From Gluconacetobacter tumulisoli (lineage in GTDB: Bacteria > Pseudomonadota > Alphaproteobacteria > Acetobacterales > Acetobacteraceae), in the NCBI RefSeq assembly GCF_014174155.1, contig NZ_JABEQM010000001.1:62001-126000 (forward strand): 64,000 bases of DNA, read 5' to 3'. The first letter of the stretch is position 1, and each line of letters opens with the position of its first letter. The translations under genes were made by a program, and so were the position numbers. Shown piece by piece: positions 19,997 through 29,973 of this stretch. The notes under the pieces are model-generated. The model was not told the origin of the DNA. It searched no databases and was given only the letters and a program-made list of their open reading frames with translations.

Positions 19997-20881
19997 ATGC
20001 GGTCTGTCGCATTCCGCCCTCCTTCCTTCCGCGCTTCCCTCCTGGCGCCGGGACTGCCGGCCCTGGCACTGCTGGCCGGCCTGTGCGTCCTCCCGCCGGT
20101 GCAGGCGCTGGCCCAGGACGTGACGAGCCGCGAGGGCATCGCGTTGCAGGACCAGATCATGGATTTGCGCCAGCAGATGTCGCAGCTTCAGTCCGCCGCC
20201 GGTTCGGGCGGCGCGTTGCCGCCCCCGGTGGCGCCCGGTACCGCGCCGTCGGCGCCGGTCAACGGCGACCTGACGGCGCAGCTGCTGGACCGCGTCAGCA
20301 CGCTGGAGCAGGAGGTCCGCGACATGCGCGGGCAACTGGACCAGCTGACGAACCAGGTCCAGACCCAGAACGCGGCGATGTCGAAGCAGATCGACGACAT
20401 GAATTTCGCGGCCCAGAACGGACATGGGGCGGCGGCTGCGCCGTCGGCCGCGGGGCCCGCGCCGGTACCCGCCGCCCCGGCCCCCGCCCCCGCCAAGCGC
20501 ACGGCCGAGGCCGCGCTGCAGGAAGGCAATGCCGCGCTGCTGCGCCGGGATTATGCCGGCGCGCAGGTCGCGGCGCAGGAGGCCCTGGCGGGTCCGCGCG
20601 GTCCGCGCCAGGTCGACGCCCAGTTCCTGCTGGCGCAGTCCCTGGCCGGCCAGAAGCAGTATCGCCAGTCCGCGGTGGCTTATTATGATGCCTATAATCG
20701 CGCGCCGCGCTCGGCCAGGGCGCCGGACGCGTTGCTGGGCGTGACGGCGACCCTGCTGGCGCTGGGCGACAAGACGTCCGCCTGCCAGGCGCTGGGCAAG
20801 CTGAAAAGCGAATTCCCGTCCCCCGCGCCCAAGGTCCGCGCGGCGGAGGCAAGCTATCGCACCCGCGCGGGATGCCACTGA
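19997..20881 (+). CDS. cpoB: Cell division coordinator CpoB (YbgF)
   Basis: 294 residues. A signal peptide ends near QALAQ. A coiled-coil region follows (about 50-140, MDLRQQMSQLQ and VSTLEQEVRDMRGQLDQLTNQ), then an Ala/Pro linker and a C-terminal TPR domain (AEAALQEGNAALLRRDYAGA, QFLLAQSLAGQKQYRQS). CpoB couples peptidoglycan synthesis to outer-membrane constriction through TolA. It is separated from pal by a terminator, so it needs its own promoter or read-through. Confidence 0.9.
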   Translation: MRSVAFRPPSFRASLLAPGLPALALLAGLCVLPPVQALAQDVTSREGIALQDQIMDLRQQMSQLQSAAGSGGALPPPVAPGTAPSAPVNGDLTAQLLDRVSTLEQEVRDMRGQLDQLTNQVQTQNAAMSKQIDDMNFAAQNGHGAAAAPSAAGPAPVPAAPAPAPAKRTAEAALQEGNAALLRRDYAGAQVAAQEALAGPRGPRQVDAQFLLAQSLAGQKQYRQSAVAYYDAYNRAPRSARAPDALLGVTATLLALGDKTSACQALGKLKSEFPSPAPKVRAAEASYRTRAGCH

Positions 20882-20897
20882 CACCGGCCTGAAAGGC

Positions 20898-22220
20898 GTG
20901 GCCGACCGGCTCTGCCTCCCGGAAGGCCCGTCGGACGCCCCGGTGGATGATGCGGCGTTCGGACGGGTGATGGCCGGACTCGGCCCCTGGGTGCCCGACG
21001 GGCCGGACATGCCGGCGGTCGGCATCGCGGTGTCCGGGGGGGCGGACAGTCTCTGCCTGGCATTCCTCGCGGCGCGCTGGCGGCGCGCGGTACGGGCACT
21101 GGTGGTCGATCACGGGCTGCGCGCCGAATCGGGGCAGGAGGCGCGCCTGACGCTGGACCGGCTGCATGGTCTCGGCATTCCGGCCGACCTCCTGGTACTG
21201 GACGGCCTGATGCGCGGCCCCGGCCTGGCCGATCGCGCGCGGCGCGCCCGCTACGCCGCCCTGACGCAGGCCTGCCGGCAGGCGGGCATCGTCGACCTGC
21301 TGCTGGGACATCATGCGGACGACCAGGCGGAAACGATCGTGATCCGTCGTCGCGCCGCCAGCGGTCCCGACGGGCTGGCGGGCATGGCGTGGATCTCGTC
21401 GACGGCGGACCTGCGGCTGGTGCGGCCGTTCCTGGGATTCGGAAAGGAAAGGCTGCGCGCCACCCTCCGCCACGCCGGGCTGGCGTGGGTCGAGGATCCG
21501 TCGAATGCGGACCGGCGCGCCGAGCGGGCACGGGTGCGCGACGCGCTGGCCCGCGATCCGGATCACGCCGCACGGGCCGGCCGGTCGGCGGCGCGGGCGG
21601 GACGGGCGCGCATGGCGGCGGACCGCGACCAGGCCGCGATGCTGGCCGCGCGGGCGGAATATGCGCCGGGGGGCTGGGTCGCGCTGCCGGCGGACCTGCT
21701 GTCCGCCCGGATACTGGCCTCCGTGCTGCGGACGGTCTCGGGACGCGACTATCCGCCGCCGCGCCAGGCGGTGGCCGCACTGGTCAACGCCCCCCGGGCG
21801 GCGACCCTGGGCGGGGCCTGCCTGGTGCCGGCCGGCCCGGCGCTGCGCCGGGCCGGGCTGGTCTGGCTGGCGGTGCGCGAGGAATCGGCGATGGCCGACG
21901 CGGTTCCGGCCCGTTCCGGGGCCTGCTGGGACGGACGGTTCGTCCTGTGGGCGCCCCCCGGAACCGTGCTGGATGGCGTGACGTTCGGCGCGGCGGGACC
22001 GGTCGCGCGCTGGGCGCCCCCGGGGTGGCGGTCGCGCTGGCCGGCGCGGGCCTGGCGGACGCTGCCGGCCCTGCATCGCGGTGGCCGCGTGGCGGCGGTG
22101 CCGTTGGCCGGGATCTGCCATGTGCCGGACCTGGCGGGCGTGCGGATCGCGTTGCTGCCCGGGACGACGGTGGCGGAAAGCGGCCTGTTCGGCGACCTGC
22201 CCGGGGGACGGACGGGGTGA
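20898..22220 (+). CDS. tilS: tRNA(Ile)-lysidine synthetase
   Basis: 440 residues from a GTG start. The PP-loop ATP site is GIAVSGGADSLCLAFLA (SGGxDS), and the family motif WVEDPSNADRRAERARVRD is present. TilS converts C34 of the CAU anticodon of tRNA-Ile2 to lysidine. The C-terminal half is highly Arg/Ala/Gly-rich and less conserved. It starts 16 bp after cpoB and precedes ftsH, an order shared by many alphaproteobacteria. Confidence 0.92.
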   Translation: MADRLCLPEGPSDAPVDDAAFGRVMAGLGPWVPDGPDMPAVGIAVSGGADSLCLAFLAARWRRAVRALVVDHGLRAESGQEARLTLDRLHGLGIPADLLVLDGLMRGPGLADRARRARYAALTQACRQAGIVDLLLGHHADDQAETIVIRRRAASGPDGLAGMAWISSTADLRLVRPFLGFGKERLRATLRHAGLAWVEDPSNADRRAERARVRDALARDPDHAARAGRSAARAGRARMAADRDQAAMLAARAEYAPGGWVALPADLLSARILASVLRTVSGRDYPPPRQAVAALVNAPRAATLGGACLVPAGPALRRAGLVWLAVREESAMADAVPARSGACWDGRFVLWAPPGTVLDGVTFGAAGPVARWAPPGWRSRWPARAWRTLPALHRGGRVAAVPLAGICHVPDLAGVRIALLPGTTVAESGLFGDLPGGRTG

Positions 22221-22399
22221 ATTTGCCCTCGTGGGGCAAGAAAGACCGGGCATGGGGGTGTGAATGTCACCCGATCGGCCTATGTAAGGATGAACATTAG
22301 GTTGAAAAGGCGTCTGGCCCCTGGTCAGAATGAACGGTCTTGCGTGCTCCGGCACCGTACGGGAACCGGGTGGCGCCAGCGTATGGAACAATGGGCAAG

Positions 22400-24331
22400 A
22401 TGAACAATTTTGGCCGGAACCTGGCCCTCTGGGTTATCATTATCGTGTTGCTGCTGTTGCTGTTCAACGTCTTCCAGCCCGGAAGCGTGCAGCACGCGTC
22501 GCAGCAGCTTGCATATTCCGATTTCATCGGGGACGTGAATGGCGGGCGGGTGCGCTCGGTCGTCGTGCAGGAGCACAATATCTCCGGCACGCTGACGGAC
22601 GGCACGTCGTTCGAGACCTACACGCCGCAGGATCCGACGCTGATCCCCCGCCTGACCGAAAAGGGCGTGGAAGTCGTCGCCAAGCCGCAGGACAGCGATT
22701 CCAACCCCTTCCTGCGCTACCTGATCAATTACGCCCCGATCCTGCTGATGTTCGGCGCGTGGATCTTCATCATGCGCCAGATGCAGGCCGGCGGCGGCCG
22801 GGCGATGGGCTTCGGCAAGTCCCGCGCCCGCATGCTGACGGAAAAGCAGGGGCGCGTGACGTTCGATGACGTCGCCGGCATCGACGAGGCGAAGTCCGAG
22901 CTGCAGGAAATCGTCGACTTCCTGCGCGATCCGCAGAAATTCACCCGGCTGGGCGGCAAGATCCCCAAGGGCGTGCTGCTGGTCGGACCGCCGGGCACCG
23001 GCAAGACGCTGCTGGCGCGGGCCATCGCGGGCGAGGCGAACGTGCCGTTCTTCACGATCTCGGGTTCCGATTTCGTGGAGATGTTCGTGGGTGTCGGCGC
23101 CTCGCGCGTGCGCGACATGTTCGAGCAGGGCAAGAAGGCCGCCCCTTGCATCATCTTCATCGACGAAATCGACGCCGTGGGCCGCCATCGTGGCGCGGGC
23201 CTGGGCGGCGGCAACGACGAACGCGAACAGACCTTGAACCAGATGCTGGTCGAGATGGACGGGTTCGAGAGCAACGAAGGCGTGATCCTGATCGCCGCGA
23301 CCAACCGTCCGGACGTGCTGGACCCGGCGCTACTGCGTCCCGGCCGCTTCGACCGCCAGGTGGTCGTGCCCAACCCCGACGTGGTGGGGCGCGAGAAGAT
23401 CCTGCGCGTCCACATGCGCAAGGTGCCGCTGGCCTCCGACGTCGATCCGAAGGTGATCGCGCGCGGGACGCCGGGCTTCTCGGGCGCGGACCTGGCCAAC
23501 CTGGTGAACGAGGCCGCGCTGATGGCCGCCCGCCTGGGCAAGCGCACCGTGGCGATGCTGGAGTTCGAGAACGCCAAGGACAAGGTGCTGATGGGCGCCG
23601 AGCGTCGTTCTCTGGTCATGAGCGACGACGAGAAGAAGATGACCGCCTATCACGAAGGCGGGCACGCGCTGGTCGCGATCCTGACGCCGGGCGCCGATCC
23701 GGTCCACAAGGCCACGATCATTCCGCGCGGCCGCGCGCTGGGCCTGGTCATGAGCCTTCCGGAGGGCGACCGCTATTCCAAGAGCCGCGCCAAATGCCTG
23801 GGCGAGCTGACCCTGGCCATGGGCGGGCGCGCGGCGGAGGAGATCATCTTCGGCGCCGACAACGTCTCGAACGGGGCATCGGGCGACATCAAGATGGCGA
23901 CCGACCTGGCGCGCCGGATGGTGTCCGAATGGGGCATGAGCGACAAGCTGGGCATGATCGCCTATGGCGACAACGGCCAGGAGGTGTTCCTCGGCCACAG
24001 CGTGACCCAGAACAAGAACGTGTCGGAAGAAACGGTTCGCGAGATCGATGACGAGATCAAGAGCCTGATCGACGCGGCCTATGTCCGCGCGAGGACGCTG
24101 CTGATCGAGCATATCGACGAGCTGCATCGCCTGGCGCAAGCGCTGCTGGAATACGAAACCCTGTCGGGCGAGGAAATCCGCAAGGTGCTGCGCGGCGACA
24201 AGATCGAACGGATCGTGGTCGACGACCCGATGCCCGAGAACCGCCGGGCCTCGGTTCCGCCGACTCCGCCGGCGACGCCGCTGCCCTCGCCGGGCGGCGG
24301 GGGGCTGGATCCCGCCCCACAGCCGGGCTAA
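22400..24331 (+). CDS. ftsH: ATP-dependent zinc metalloprotease FtsH
   Basis: 643 residues. Two membrane helices flank a periplasmic loop ([33 protein letters not shown]). The AAA domain has Walker A GPPGTGKT, Walker [13 protein letters not shown] and the SRH ending RPGRFDR. The protease site is HEGGH. It degrades unassembled membrane proteins and regulators. Starts at 22391 or 22400 are both possible; I use 22400 because [11 protein letters not shown] matches relatives. Confidence 0.96.
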   Translation: MNNFGRNLALWVIIIVLLLLLFNVFQPGSVQHASQQLAYSDFIGDVNGGRVRSVVVQEHNISGTLTDGTSFETYTPQDPTLIPRLTEKGVEVVAKPQDSDSNPFLRYLINYAPILLMFGAWIFIMRQMQAGGGRAMGFGKSRARMLTEKQGRVTFDDVAGIDEAKSELQEIVDFLRDPQKFTRLGGKIPKGVLLVGPPGTGKTLLARAIAGEANVPFFTISGSDFVEMFVGVGASRVRDMFEQGKKAAPCIIFIDEIDAVGRHRGAGLGGGNDEREQTLNQMLVEMDGFESNEGVILIAATNRPDVLDPALLRPGRFDRQVVVPNPDVVGREKILRVHMRKVPLASDVDPKVIARGTPGFSGADLANLVNEAALMAARLGKRTVAMLEFENAKDKVLMGAERRSLVMSDDEKKMTAYHEGGHALVAILTPGADPVHKATIIPRGRALGLVMSLPEGDRYSKSRAKCLGELTLAMGGRAAEEIIFGADNVSNGASGDIKMATDLARRMVSEWGMSDKLGMIAYGDNGQEVFLGHSVTQNKNVSEETVREIDDEIKSLIDAAYVRARTLLIEHIDELHRLAQALLEYETLSGEEIRKVLRGDKIERIVVDDPMPENRRASVPPTPPATPLPSPGGGGLDPAPQPG

Positions 24332-24354
24332 AGTTCCATCTCATTCGAATTCTG

Positions 24355-24388
24355 GAAACAGGCGGGGAATTTTCTCCGCCTGTTTTCG
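24355..24388 (+). terminator. Intrinsic terminator after ftsH
   Basis: A 10-bp stem AAACAGGCGG / CCGCCTGTTT around loop GGAATTTTCT, with a short T-rich end, 24 bp after the ftsH stop and about 30 bp before folP. Confidence 0.8.
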
Positions 24389-24418
24389 TTCCGACCGTAC
24401 GATGATGGGAATGGCGGC

Positions 24419-25492
24419 ATGGATGCTTTTCGGCTGGTCGAGCCGATGGGACTGGTCTTCGGGCAGGACGCGCACGCGGCCGTGGCGGCGGGTTTCGCCC
24501 ATTGGCTGGTCGGCGGGCCGGCCGCATTTACCCTGGCCCGGCTGATCGGCGACGGGACGCCGCGCCTGGTGCCGGCATCCGACATTCCCGCCGACTGGCT
24601 GCCGGCGCTGGCGCGGGTGACGACGCCGCTGCCGTCGGCGGACCTGCCGGACGGGCCACAGGTCATGGGCATCCTGAACGTGACCCCCGACAGTTTCAGC
24701 GACGGCGGCCGACATTTCGGCCCCGAGGCCGCGATGCGTTCGGGGATCGCGATGGTGACGGCCGGTGCCGGCCTGCTGGATATCGGCGGCGAAAGCACCC
24801 GCCCGGGTTCGGCCGTCATCACGCCGCAGGAGGAATGGACCCGAATCGCCCCTGTCTTCGCGGAACTGCGAACCCAGACCGACGTGGCCCTGTCGGTCGA
24901 CACGCGCAATGCGCGTACCATGGCGGCATCGCTGGCGATGGGGGTCAGGGTCATCAACGACATCTCGGCCCTGATGCATGATCCATATGCGCTGGCGGTC
25001 GTGTCCGATGCGGCCTGTCCGGTGGTACTGATGCATATGCGCGGTACGCCGCAGACGATGGGCCGCCTGGCGGTCTACGACGACGTGGCGGTCGACGTGG
25101 TCCGTGAACTGGCCGCGCGGATCGACCAGGCCGTCGCGGCGGGCATCGACCGTCGCCGGATCGTCATCGACCCCGGCATCGGGTTCGCCAAGACCGGACC
25201 GCAGAACGCCGAATTGCTGGCACGGCTGCCGATCCTGGCGAACCTGGGCTGCCGGGTGCTGCTGGGCACCTCGCGCAAGCGCATGCTGGGCGACCTGGCG
25301 CATGTGCCGGTGGCCTCGGAACGCGATCCGGGCACCCTGGTCAGCAGCCTGCCGGGCATGGCACTGGGCAATCCCATCCTGCGGGTGCACAACGTGGCGT
25401 CCATGGTGCAGGCCGTGCGGGTCTGGCAGGGGCTGTGGACCTGCGATAAGGCTGTGGCAGGCCGGCCCACGGCCACGCGTACCCAGGGATAG
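24419..25492 (+). CDS. folP: Dihydropteroate synthase
   Basis: 357 residues; the usual length is about 280. The catalytic barrel begins near residue 80 with [17 protein letters not shown], followed by [13 protein letters not shown], the INDISA motif and a C-terminal GTSRKRML. It joins pterin pyrophosphate and p-aminobenzoate in folate synthesis. The extra N-terminal segment of about 75 residues has no motif I recognise. It is followed after 7 bp by glmM, the common folP-glmM pairing. Confidence 0.95.
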   Translation: MDAFRLVEPMGLVFGQDAHAAVAAGFAHWLVGGPAAFTLARLIGDGTPRLVPASDIPADWLPALARVTTPLPSADLPDGPQVMGILNVTPDSFSDGGRHFGPEAAMRSGIAMVTAGAGLLDIGGESTRPGSAVITPQEEWTRIAPVFAELRTQTDVALSVDTRNARTMAASLAMGVRVINDISALMHDPYALAVVSDAACPVVLMHMRGTPQTMGRLAVYDDVAVDVVRELAARIDQAVAAGIDRRRIVIDPGIGFAKTGPQNAELLARLPILANLGCRVLLGTSRKRMLGDLAHVPVASERDPGTLVSSLPGMALGNPILRVHNVASMVQAVRVWQGLWTCDKAVAGRPTATRTQG

Positions 25493-25499
25493 CCAAGGC

Positions 25500-26858
<1,359 letters not shown>

Positions 26859-26883
26859 TGGCGGGGCGTGAGGGCGTAGGGCG

Positions 26884-27687
26884 ATGAAAGGCCGCGTTCT
26901 CGTCGTCGCCGGCAGCGATTCCGGCGGCGGGGCCGGGATCCAGGCGGATATCAAGGCGATCACGGCGCTGGGCGGTTTCGCCATGACGGCCGTATCGGCG
27001 CTGACGGCGCAGAACACGCTGGGCGTGCAGGAGGTCTTCGCCGTCCCGGTGGAATTCGTCACGCGGCAGATGCTCTGCGTCCTGGACGATCTCGGCGCCG
27101 ATGCGTTCAAGAGCGGCATGCTCGACCGGGCGGACATCATCAGGGCGGTGGCCAGCGTCATCCGTGCCCGGCCGGATATCCCCTACGTCCTGGATCCCGT
27201 CATGGTGGCTAAGGGCGGATCGCGGCTCCTGCAGGACAACGCGGTCGACACGCTGAAGCGCGACCTGCTGCCGCTGGCGACCCTGCTGACCCCCAACCTG
27301 CCCGAGGCCGAGGTGCTGGTCGGCCGCCCGATCCGGAATGTCGATGACATGCGCCGCGCGGCGATGGAACTGCGCGGTGCCGGGGCGCGGGCCGTGCTGC
27401 TGAAGGGCGGTCACCTGGAGGGCGACGTGCTGACCGACGTGCTGGTCAGCGAGTCGGGCACCGAGTTGTTTGCGGGGGCGCGGCTGCAGACGCGCCATAC
27501 GCATGGGACCGGATGCACCCTCGCCAGCGCGATCGCCACCGGACTGGCGCAGGGCATGGGCCTGCATGATTCGGTGGTGCGGGCGCGCACCTACCTGCGG
27601 GCGGCGATCGCGGCGGCGCCCGGCTATGGCGCCGGGGCCGGGCCGCTGGATCACGGGGTGACGATGCGGCCGGACATCCTGCCGTAA
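26884..27687 (+). CDS. thiD: Hydroxymethylpyrimidine/phosphomethylpyrimidine kinase
   Basis: 267 residues. The ribokinase-fold features are VAGSDSGGGAGIQADIKAITALGGFAMTAV at the N-terminus and the C-terminal anion-hole motif THGTGCTLASAIATGLAQG. ThiD phosphorylates hydroxymethylpyrimidine twice for thiamine synthesis. It starts 25 bp after glmM. No riboswitch was seen. Confidence 0.95.
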   Translation: MKGRVLVVAGSDSGGGAGIQADIKAITALGGFAMTAVSALTAQNTLGVQEVFAVPVEFVTRQMLCVLDDLGADAFKSGMLDRADIIRAVASVIRARPDIPYVLDPVMVAKGGSRLLQDNAVDTLKRDLLPLATLLTPNLPEAEVLVGRPIRNVDDMRRAAMELRGAGARAVLLKGGHLEGDVLTDVLVSESGTELFAGARLQTRHTHGTGCTLASAIATGLAQGMGLHDSVVRARTYLRAAIAAAPGYGAGAGPLDHGVTMRPDILP

Positions 27688-27712
27688 ACTCCGACCCCGT
27701 TTAACAATCCTT

Positions 27713-27762
27713 GCCGGCGATCCGACGCGGGTTCCCCTTGCGTCGCGCGGCCGGCGCTTTCA
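27713..27762 (+). repeat. Short intergenic repeat, family A copy 1
   Basis: Carries the 14-mer GGCGATCCGACGCG (27716-27729) followed by a GC-rich inverted stretch. The same 14-mer recurs at 34089 and 45566, all in or at the edge of intergenic DNA, with diverged but alignable flanks. This looks like a small REP-type element. Confidence 0.6.
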
Positions 27763-27800
27763 GGCAGACTTCTGGCGGGCTGTTTTATAAAGCATTTTCA

Positions 27801-27827
27801 CGCATTCGGGTCCGCGACCCGAATGCG
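27801..27827 (-). terminator. Strong hairpin downstream of the minus-strand hypothetical gene
   Basis: A 12-bp perfect stem CGCATTCGGGTC / GACCCGAATGCG with loop CGC, 23 bp past the stop of the minus-strand frame at 27851. Read on the minus strand it is followed by an A/T-rich stretch without a clean U-run, so it is a plausible but not canonical terminator. Confidence 0.5.
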
Positions 27828-27850
27828 GTCCGCCCCGCGGGGGCTGGAGA

Positions 27851-28249
27851 TCAGAAGCGACGTCCGTGAGGGGGCCGCCGCCGGGGCGCGGGGCCCTGCC
27901 GGAGGGGCGACTCCAGCCCGTCGCACGCGGGGCCGTCCGATACGCCCGACATCCTGACGATGACCGGCAACAGGCGCGAGACATGGCGCGGCCGCAGAAC
28001 GCCACGGGTGCGCAATCCCTGGATGGCACGCACCGCAACCCACGCGCATCCCAGCGCGACGTGATGGGTGAAGCCAAGCCGGTCCGCGGTGGACCCCGCC
28101 GGGCTGCGATCCGCCTCGGCCCGGTGGGGCCGCGGGGCCGGGGGAATCGTGTGGCGCAGGACGCTGCCGCGGCACCAGGCCCGCAGGGGAACGGCCGGTG
28201 TCGCGCCACGCAACGCCCGGGATGTGGCGGTGGCAGGCGCGCGGTTCAT
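27851..28249 (-). CDS. Hypothetical protein, unrecognised
   Basis: 132 residues from the ATG at 28249 (MNRAPATATSRALRG). I do not recognise it. Its third codon positions are GC-rich like real genes here, and a 12-bp hairpin follows the stop, which favour expression. The middle (LGFTHHVALGCAWVAVRAIQ) has mixed hydrophobicity; the ends are Arg/Pro-rich, which is also what random frames in GC-rich DNA look like. The frame is open up to 28297. It may be a small taxon-restricted protein or a decayed gene. Confidence 0.35.
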   Translation of the reverse strand: MNRAPATATSRALRGATPAVPLRAWCRGSVLRHTIPPAPRPHRAEADRSPAGSTADRLGFTHHVALGCAWVAVRAIQGLRTRGVLRPRHVSRLLPVIVRMSGVSDGPACDGLESPLRQGPAPRRRPPHGRRF

Positions 28250-28720
28250 GCGCGCGGATCCCGCCACGCGGGGCGCGGAACATGCGGAATGGGACAAAAA
28301 GCCATGAAACGGGCCTCCTGCTGCTCAAGCGGGTTGCTCGAACCGGGAAGCCCGAAGCCGGTCGGCCGACCGGACGGGGTCAGCAGGCTGGCAGGACGGT
28401 CAGACCCGGATACGCACGATGCCTGCGAACGGACCGGGCGCACGACATGTGTCGGGCGTGGCCCCCCCGCGAGGCGTTTCTAGATCGGGGGTTCATGATC
28501 GTTTCTTGTTTGGGGTGCCGCATCGCGTCCAGTGGCCGCAAGACGACGTTCGGTGCGGCTGGATACACCCGCTTTCCTGCCCGGTTCAAGGAAAAAACGT
28601 ATCTCGAAACGAAACCGCATCGAAGGAAGGGCAGGGTTCAATGCCTCAGGTGAGGAGATCGTTGATATAACATATGCGTGAAACGTGGGGTTGTAAGTCG
28701 CGATAGACGTCTCATGAAGA
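28250..28720. other. Non-coding gap, base composition changes
   Basis: No convincing gene is seen. From about 28490 the sequence becomes clearly richer in A and T than the surrounding genes, up to the response regulator gene. It may be a control region or acquired DNA. Open frames on both strands here have composition-driven Arg/Pro content only. Confidence 0.4.
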
Positions 28721-28749
28721 TTGTTTCCGGGAAAAATCACACTTATAGG
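28721..28749 (+). promoter_or_regulatory. Candidate sigma-70-type promoter of the CtrA-like gene
   Basis: TTGTTT (28721-28726), 17-bp spacer, TATAGG (28744-28749), about 36 bp before the start codon. The match to consensus is partial, but it lies in the A/T-rich stretch just upstream of the gene. Confidence 0.4.
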
Positions 28750-28785
28750 TAGTAATTGTTTGTAAATAAAACCTGTGGTGGTCCA

Positions 28786-29532
28786 ATGCGCGTTCTTCTC
28801 GTCGAACATGATGGTGACACGGCTGAAGGTACTTCCGGCACATTGCGGTCAATCGGCTATTCGGTAGACCATGTCTCCACGGGGCGGGAGGCGGTCGAGA
28901 TGCTTCGTCGGTACGACTATGACCTGGCGCTTCTGGAAATGGTCCTGCCGGACATGGAGGGGTACGAGGTCGTGCGATCGATCCGGGCCGCGCGGATCGA
29001 CACGCCGGCGATGGTCCTGTCCAGCCTGGTCCGGCCGCAGGCCAAGGTGAAGGCCTTCTCCGCCGGGGCGGACGACTACGTCACCAAGCCGTACGATCCG
29101 ACGGAACTGGCGGCGCGGATGCAGGCCGTGGTCCGGCGGTCGAAAGGGTATTGCGAGCCGACCTTGCGGGCGGGACGACTGCAGCTCTGCCTGGACAGCC
29201 GCGAGGTCTCGGTCGACGGGCGGGCGGTGCACCTGACCGGCAAGGAATACCTGATCCTGCAGTTGCTGCTGCTGCGAAAGGGCATGGTGCTGACCAAGGA
29301 CGCGTTCCTCAACCACCTCTACGGCGGCATGGACGAGCCCGAAATGAAGATCATCGACGTCTTTATCTGCAAGTTACGCAAGAAGCTTCAGCAGGCCGGG
29401 GCCGAGAACCTGATCACCACGGTCTGGGGCCAGGGATATATGCTGAAGGAGGACGCGGTGCCTCGGACGATGGCGGTAAAGTCCGTCGCGGTCCCGGCGG
29501 CCGGCCGGGCGTCGTCCCTTACCGCACTCTGA
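28786..29532 (+). CDS. CtrA-type response regulator with Glu in place of the phospho-acceptor Asp
   Basis: 248 residues. The receiver domain (1-116) and the OmpR/PhoB winged-helix domain (about 125-230) follow CtrA closely, including HLTGKEY, FLNHLYGGMDEPEMKIIDVFICKLRKKL and VWGQGYMLK. In canonical CtrA the acceptor is Asp51 in LLDLNLPDM; here residue 51 is Glu (LALLEMVLPDM). The acidic pocket is also altered, with VEHD where VEDD is usual, while Lys101 (TKP) is kept. It is therefore likely phosphorylation-independent, perhaps constitutively active, and probably a paralogue of the cell-cycle CtrA encoded elsewhere. The start was chosen over an ATG 10 codons upstream because it matches the family N-terminus. 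Confidence 0.88.
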   Translation: MRVLLVEHDGDTAEGTSGTLRSIGYSVDHVSTGREAVEMLRRYDYDLALLEMVLPDMEGYEVVRSIRAARIDTPAMVLSSLVRPQAKVKAFSAGADDYVTKPYDPTELAARMQAVVRRSKGYCEPTLRAGRLQLCLDSREVSVDGRAVHLTGKEYLILQLLLLRKGMVLTKDAFLNHLYGGMDEPEMKIIDVFICKLRKKLQQAGAENLITTVWGQGYMLKEDAVPRTMAVKSVAVPAAGRASSLTAL

Positions 29533-29570
29533 TCCCGGTCCCTGCCGGCAATGCCGCCGGGACGCGGTCC

Positions 29571-29599
29571 AAAAAAAAAGCAGGGTCCGAAGACCCTGC
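29571..29599 (-). terminator. Intrinsic terminator, minus strand, UUCG loop
   Basis: Minus strand: GCAGGGTC-TTCG-GACCCTGC followed by nine T. The direction of the T-run means it ends a leftward transcript, not the rightward response-regulator gene. No leftward protein gene lies immediately upstream, hence the small RNA proposal. Confidence 0.85.
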
Positions 29600-29639
29600 A
29601 AGTTCAAAATGATGATTCGATATGCGATGCCCCCATCGC
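29571..29639 (-). ncRNA. Candidate 69-nt small RNA
   Basis: Predicted only from sequence. On the minus strand a 14-bp anaerobox is centred 41.5 bases before position 29639, with CATAAG exactly at -12 to -7. The transcript would begin with a hairpin GCGAUG-GGGG-CAUCGC, continue through an unpaired A/U-rich middle of about 25 nt, and end in a perfect 8-bp terminator hairpin with a UUCG loop and nine U. No protein-coding start with a ribosome site is seen in it. The layout is that of a trans-acting small RNA, possibly oxygen-regulated. Confidence 0.5.
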
Positions 29640-29673
29640 CCTGTCCTTATGGCAGGACGGCGGGGGCGGCGAC

Positions 29674-29687
29674 ATGATCTGGATCAA
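29674..29687 (-). promoter_or_regulatory. FNR/FixK-type binding site
   Basis: TTGATCCAGATCAT on the minus strand matches the anaerobox TTGATCNNGATCAA at all but the last base. Its centre is 41.5 bp from a position that places CATAAG as the -10 element leftward. Rightward spacing gives only GATGGA, so leftward control is favoured. Confidence 0.6.
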
Positions 29688-29973
29688 AGATCGATGACAA
29701 TCTCGCAAGGATGGACGCCGGGGCGGATCGCCGGTTTCCGCCGGGCGGCACAGGTCATTCCGGATGGGAATGACCCCCTGACCAAGTAGCACTTGAGCGT
29801 TGCGGCGCCAGAACGCACATCAGTCCGGCGGATGACGATCCGGCGCGAGGCCGGATTGCGCGATGCGGCCAGAGCAGCGGACACAGGGCGGCGGATGATG
29901 CTGACGGGAACGAACGGGCGCGGGCAGGCGGGGCAGGGCGTGCGCCCGGCCCGCCGGGCTGGGACGACGCGAT

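Noticed and set aside
29571-29599. The UUCG hairpin as terminator of the rightward response-regulator gene
   Set aside because: The T-run is on the minus strand; on the plus strand the stem is preceded by A residues and followed by mixed bases.
29604-29792. A 62-codon minus-strand frame overlapping the proposed small RNA promoter
   Set aside because: Its codon use lacks the local third-position GC bias and it runs through the anaerobox and -10 element, so it is less likely than a non-coding RNA, although not excluded.
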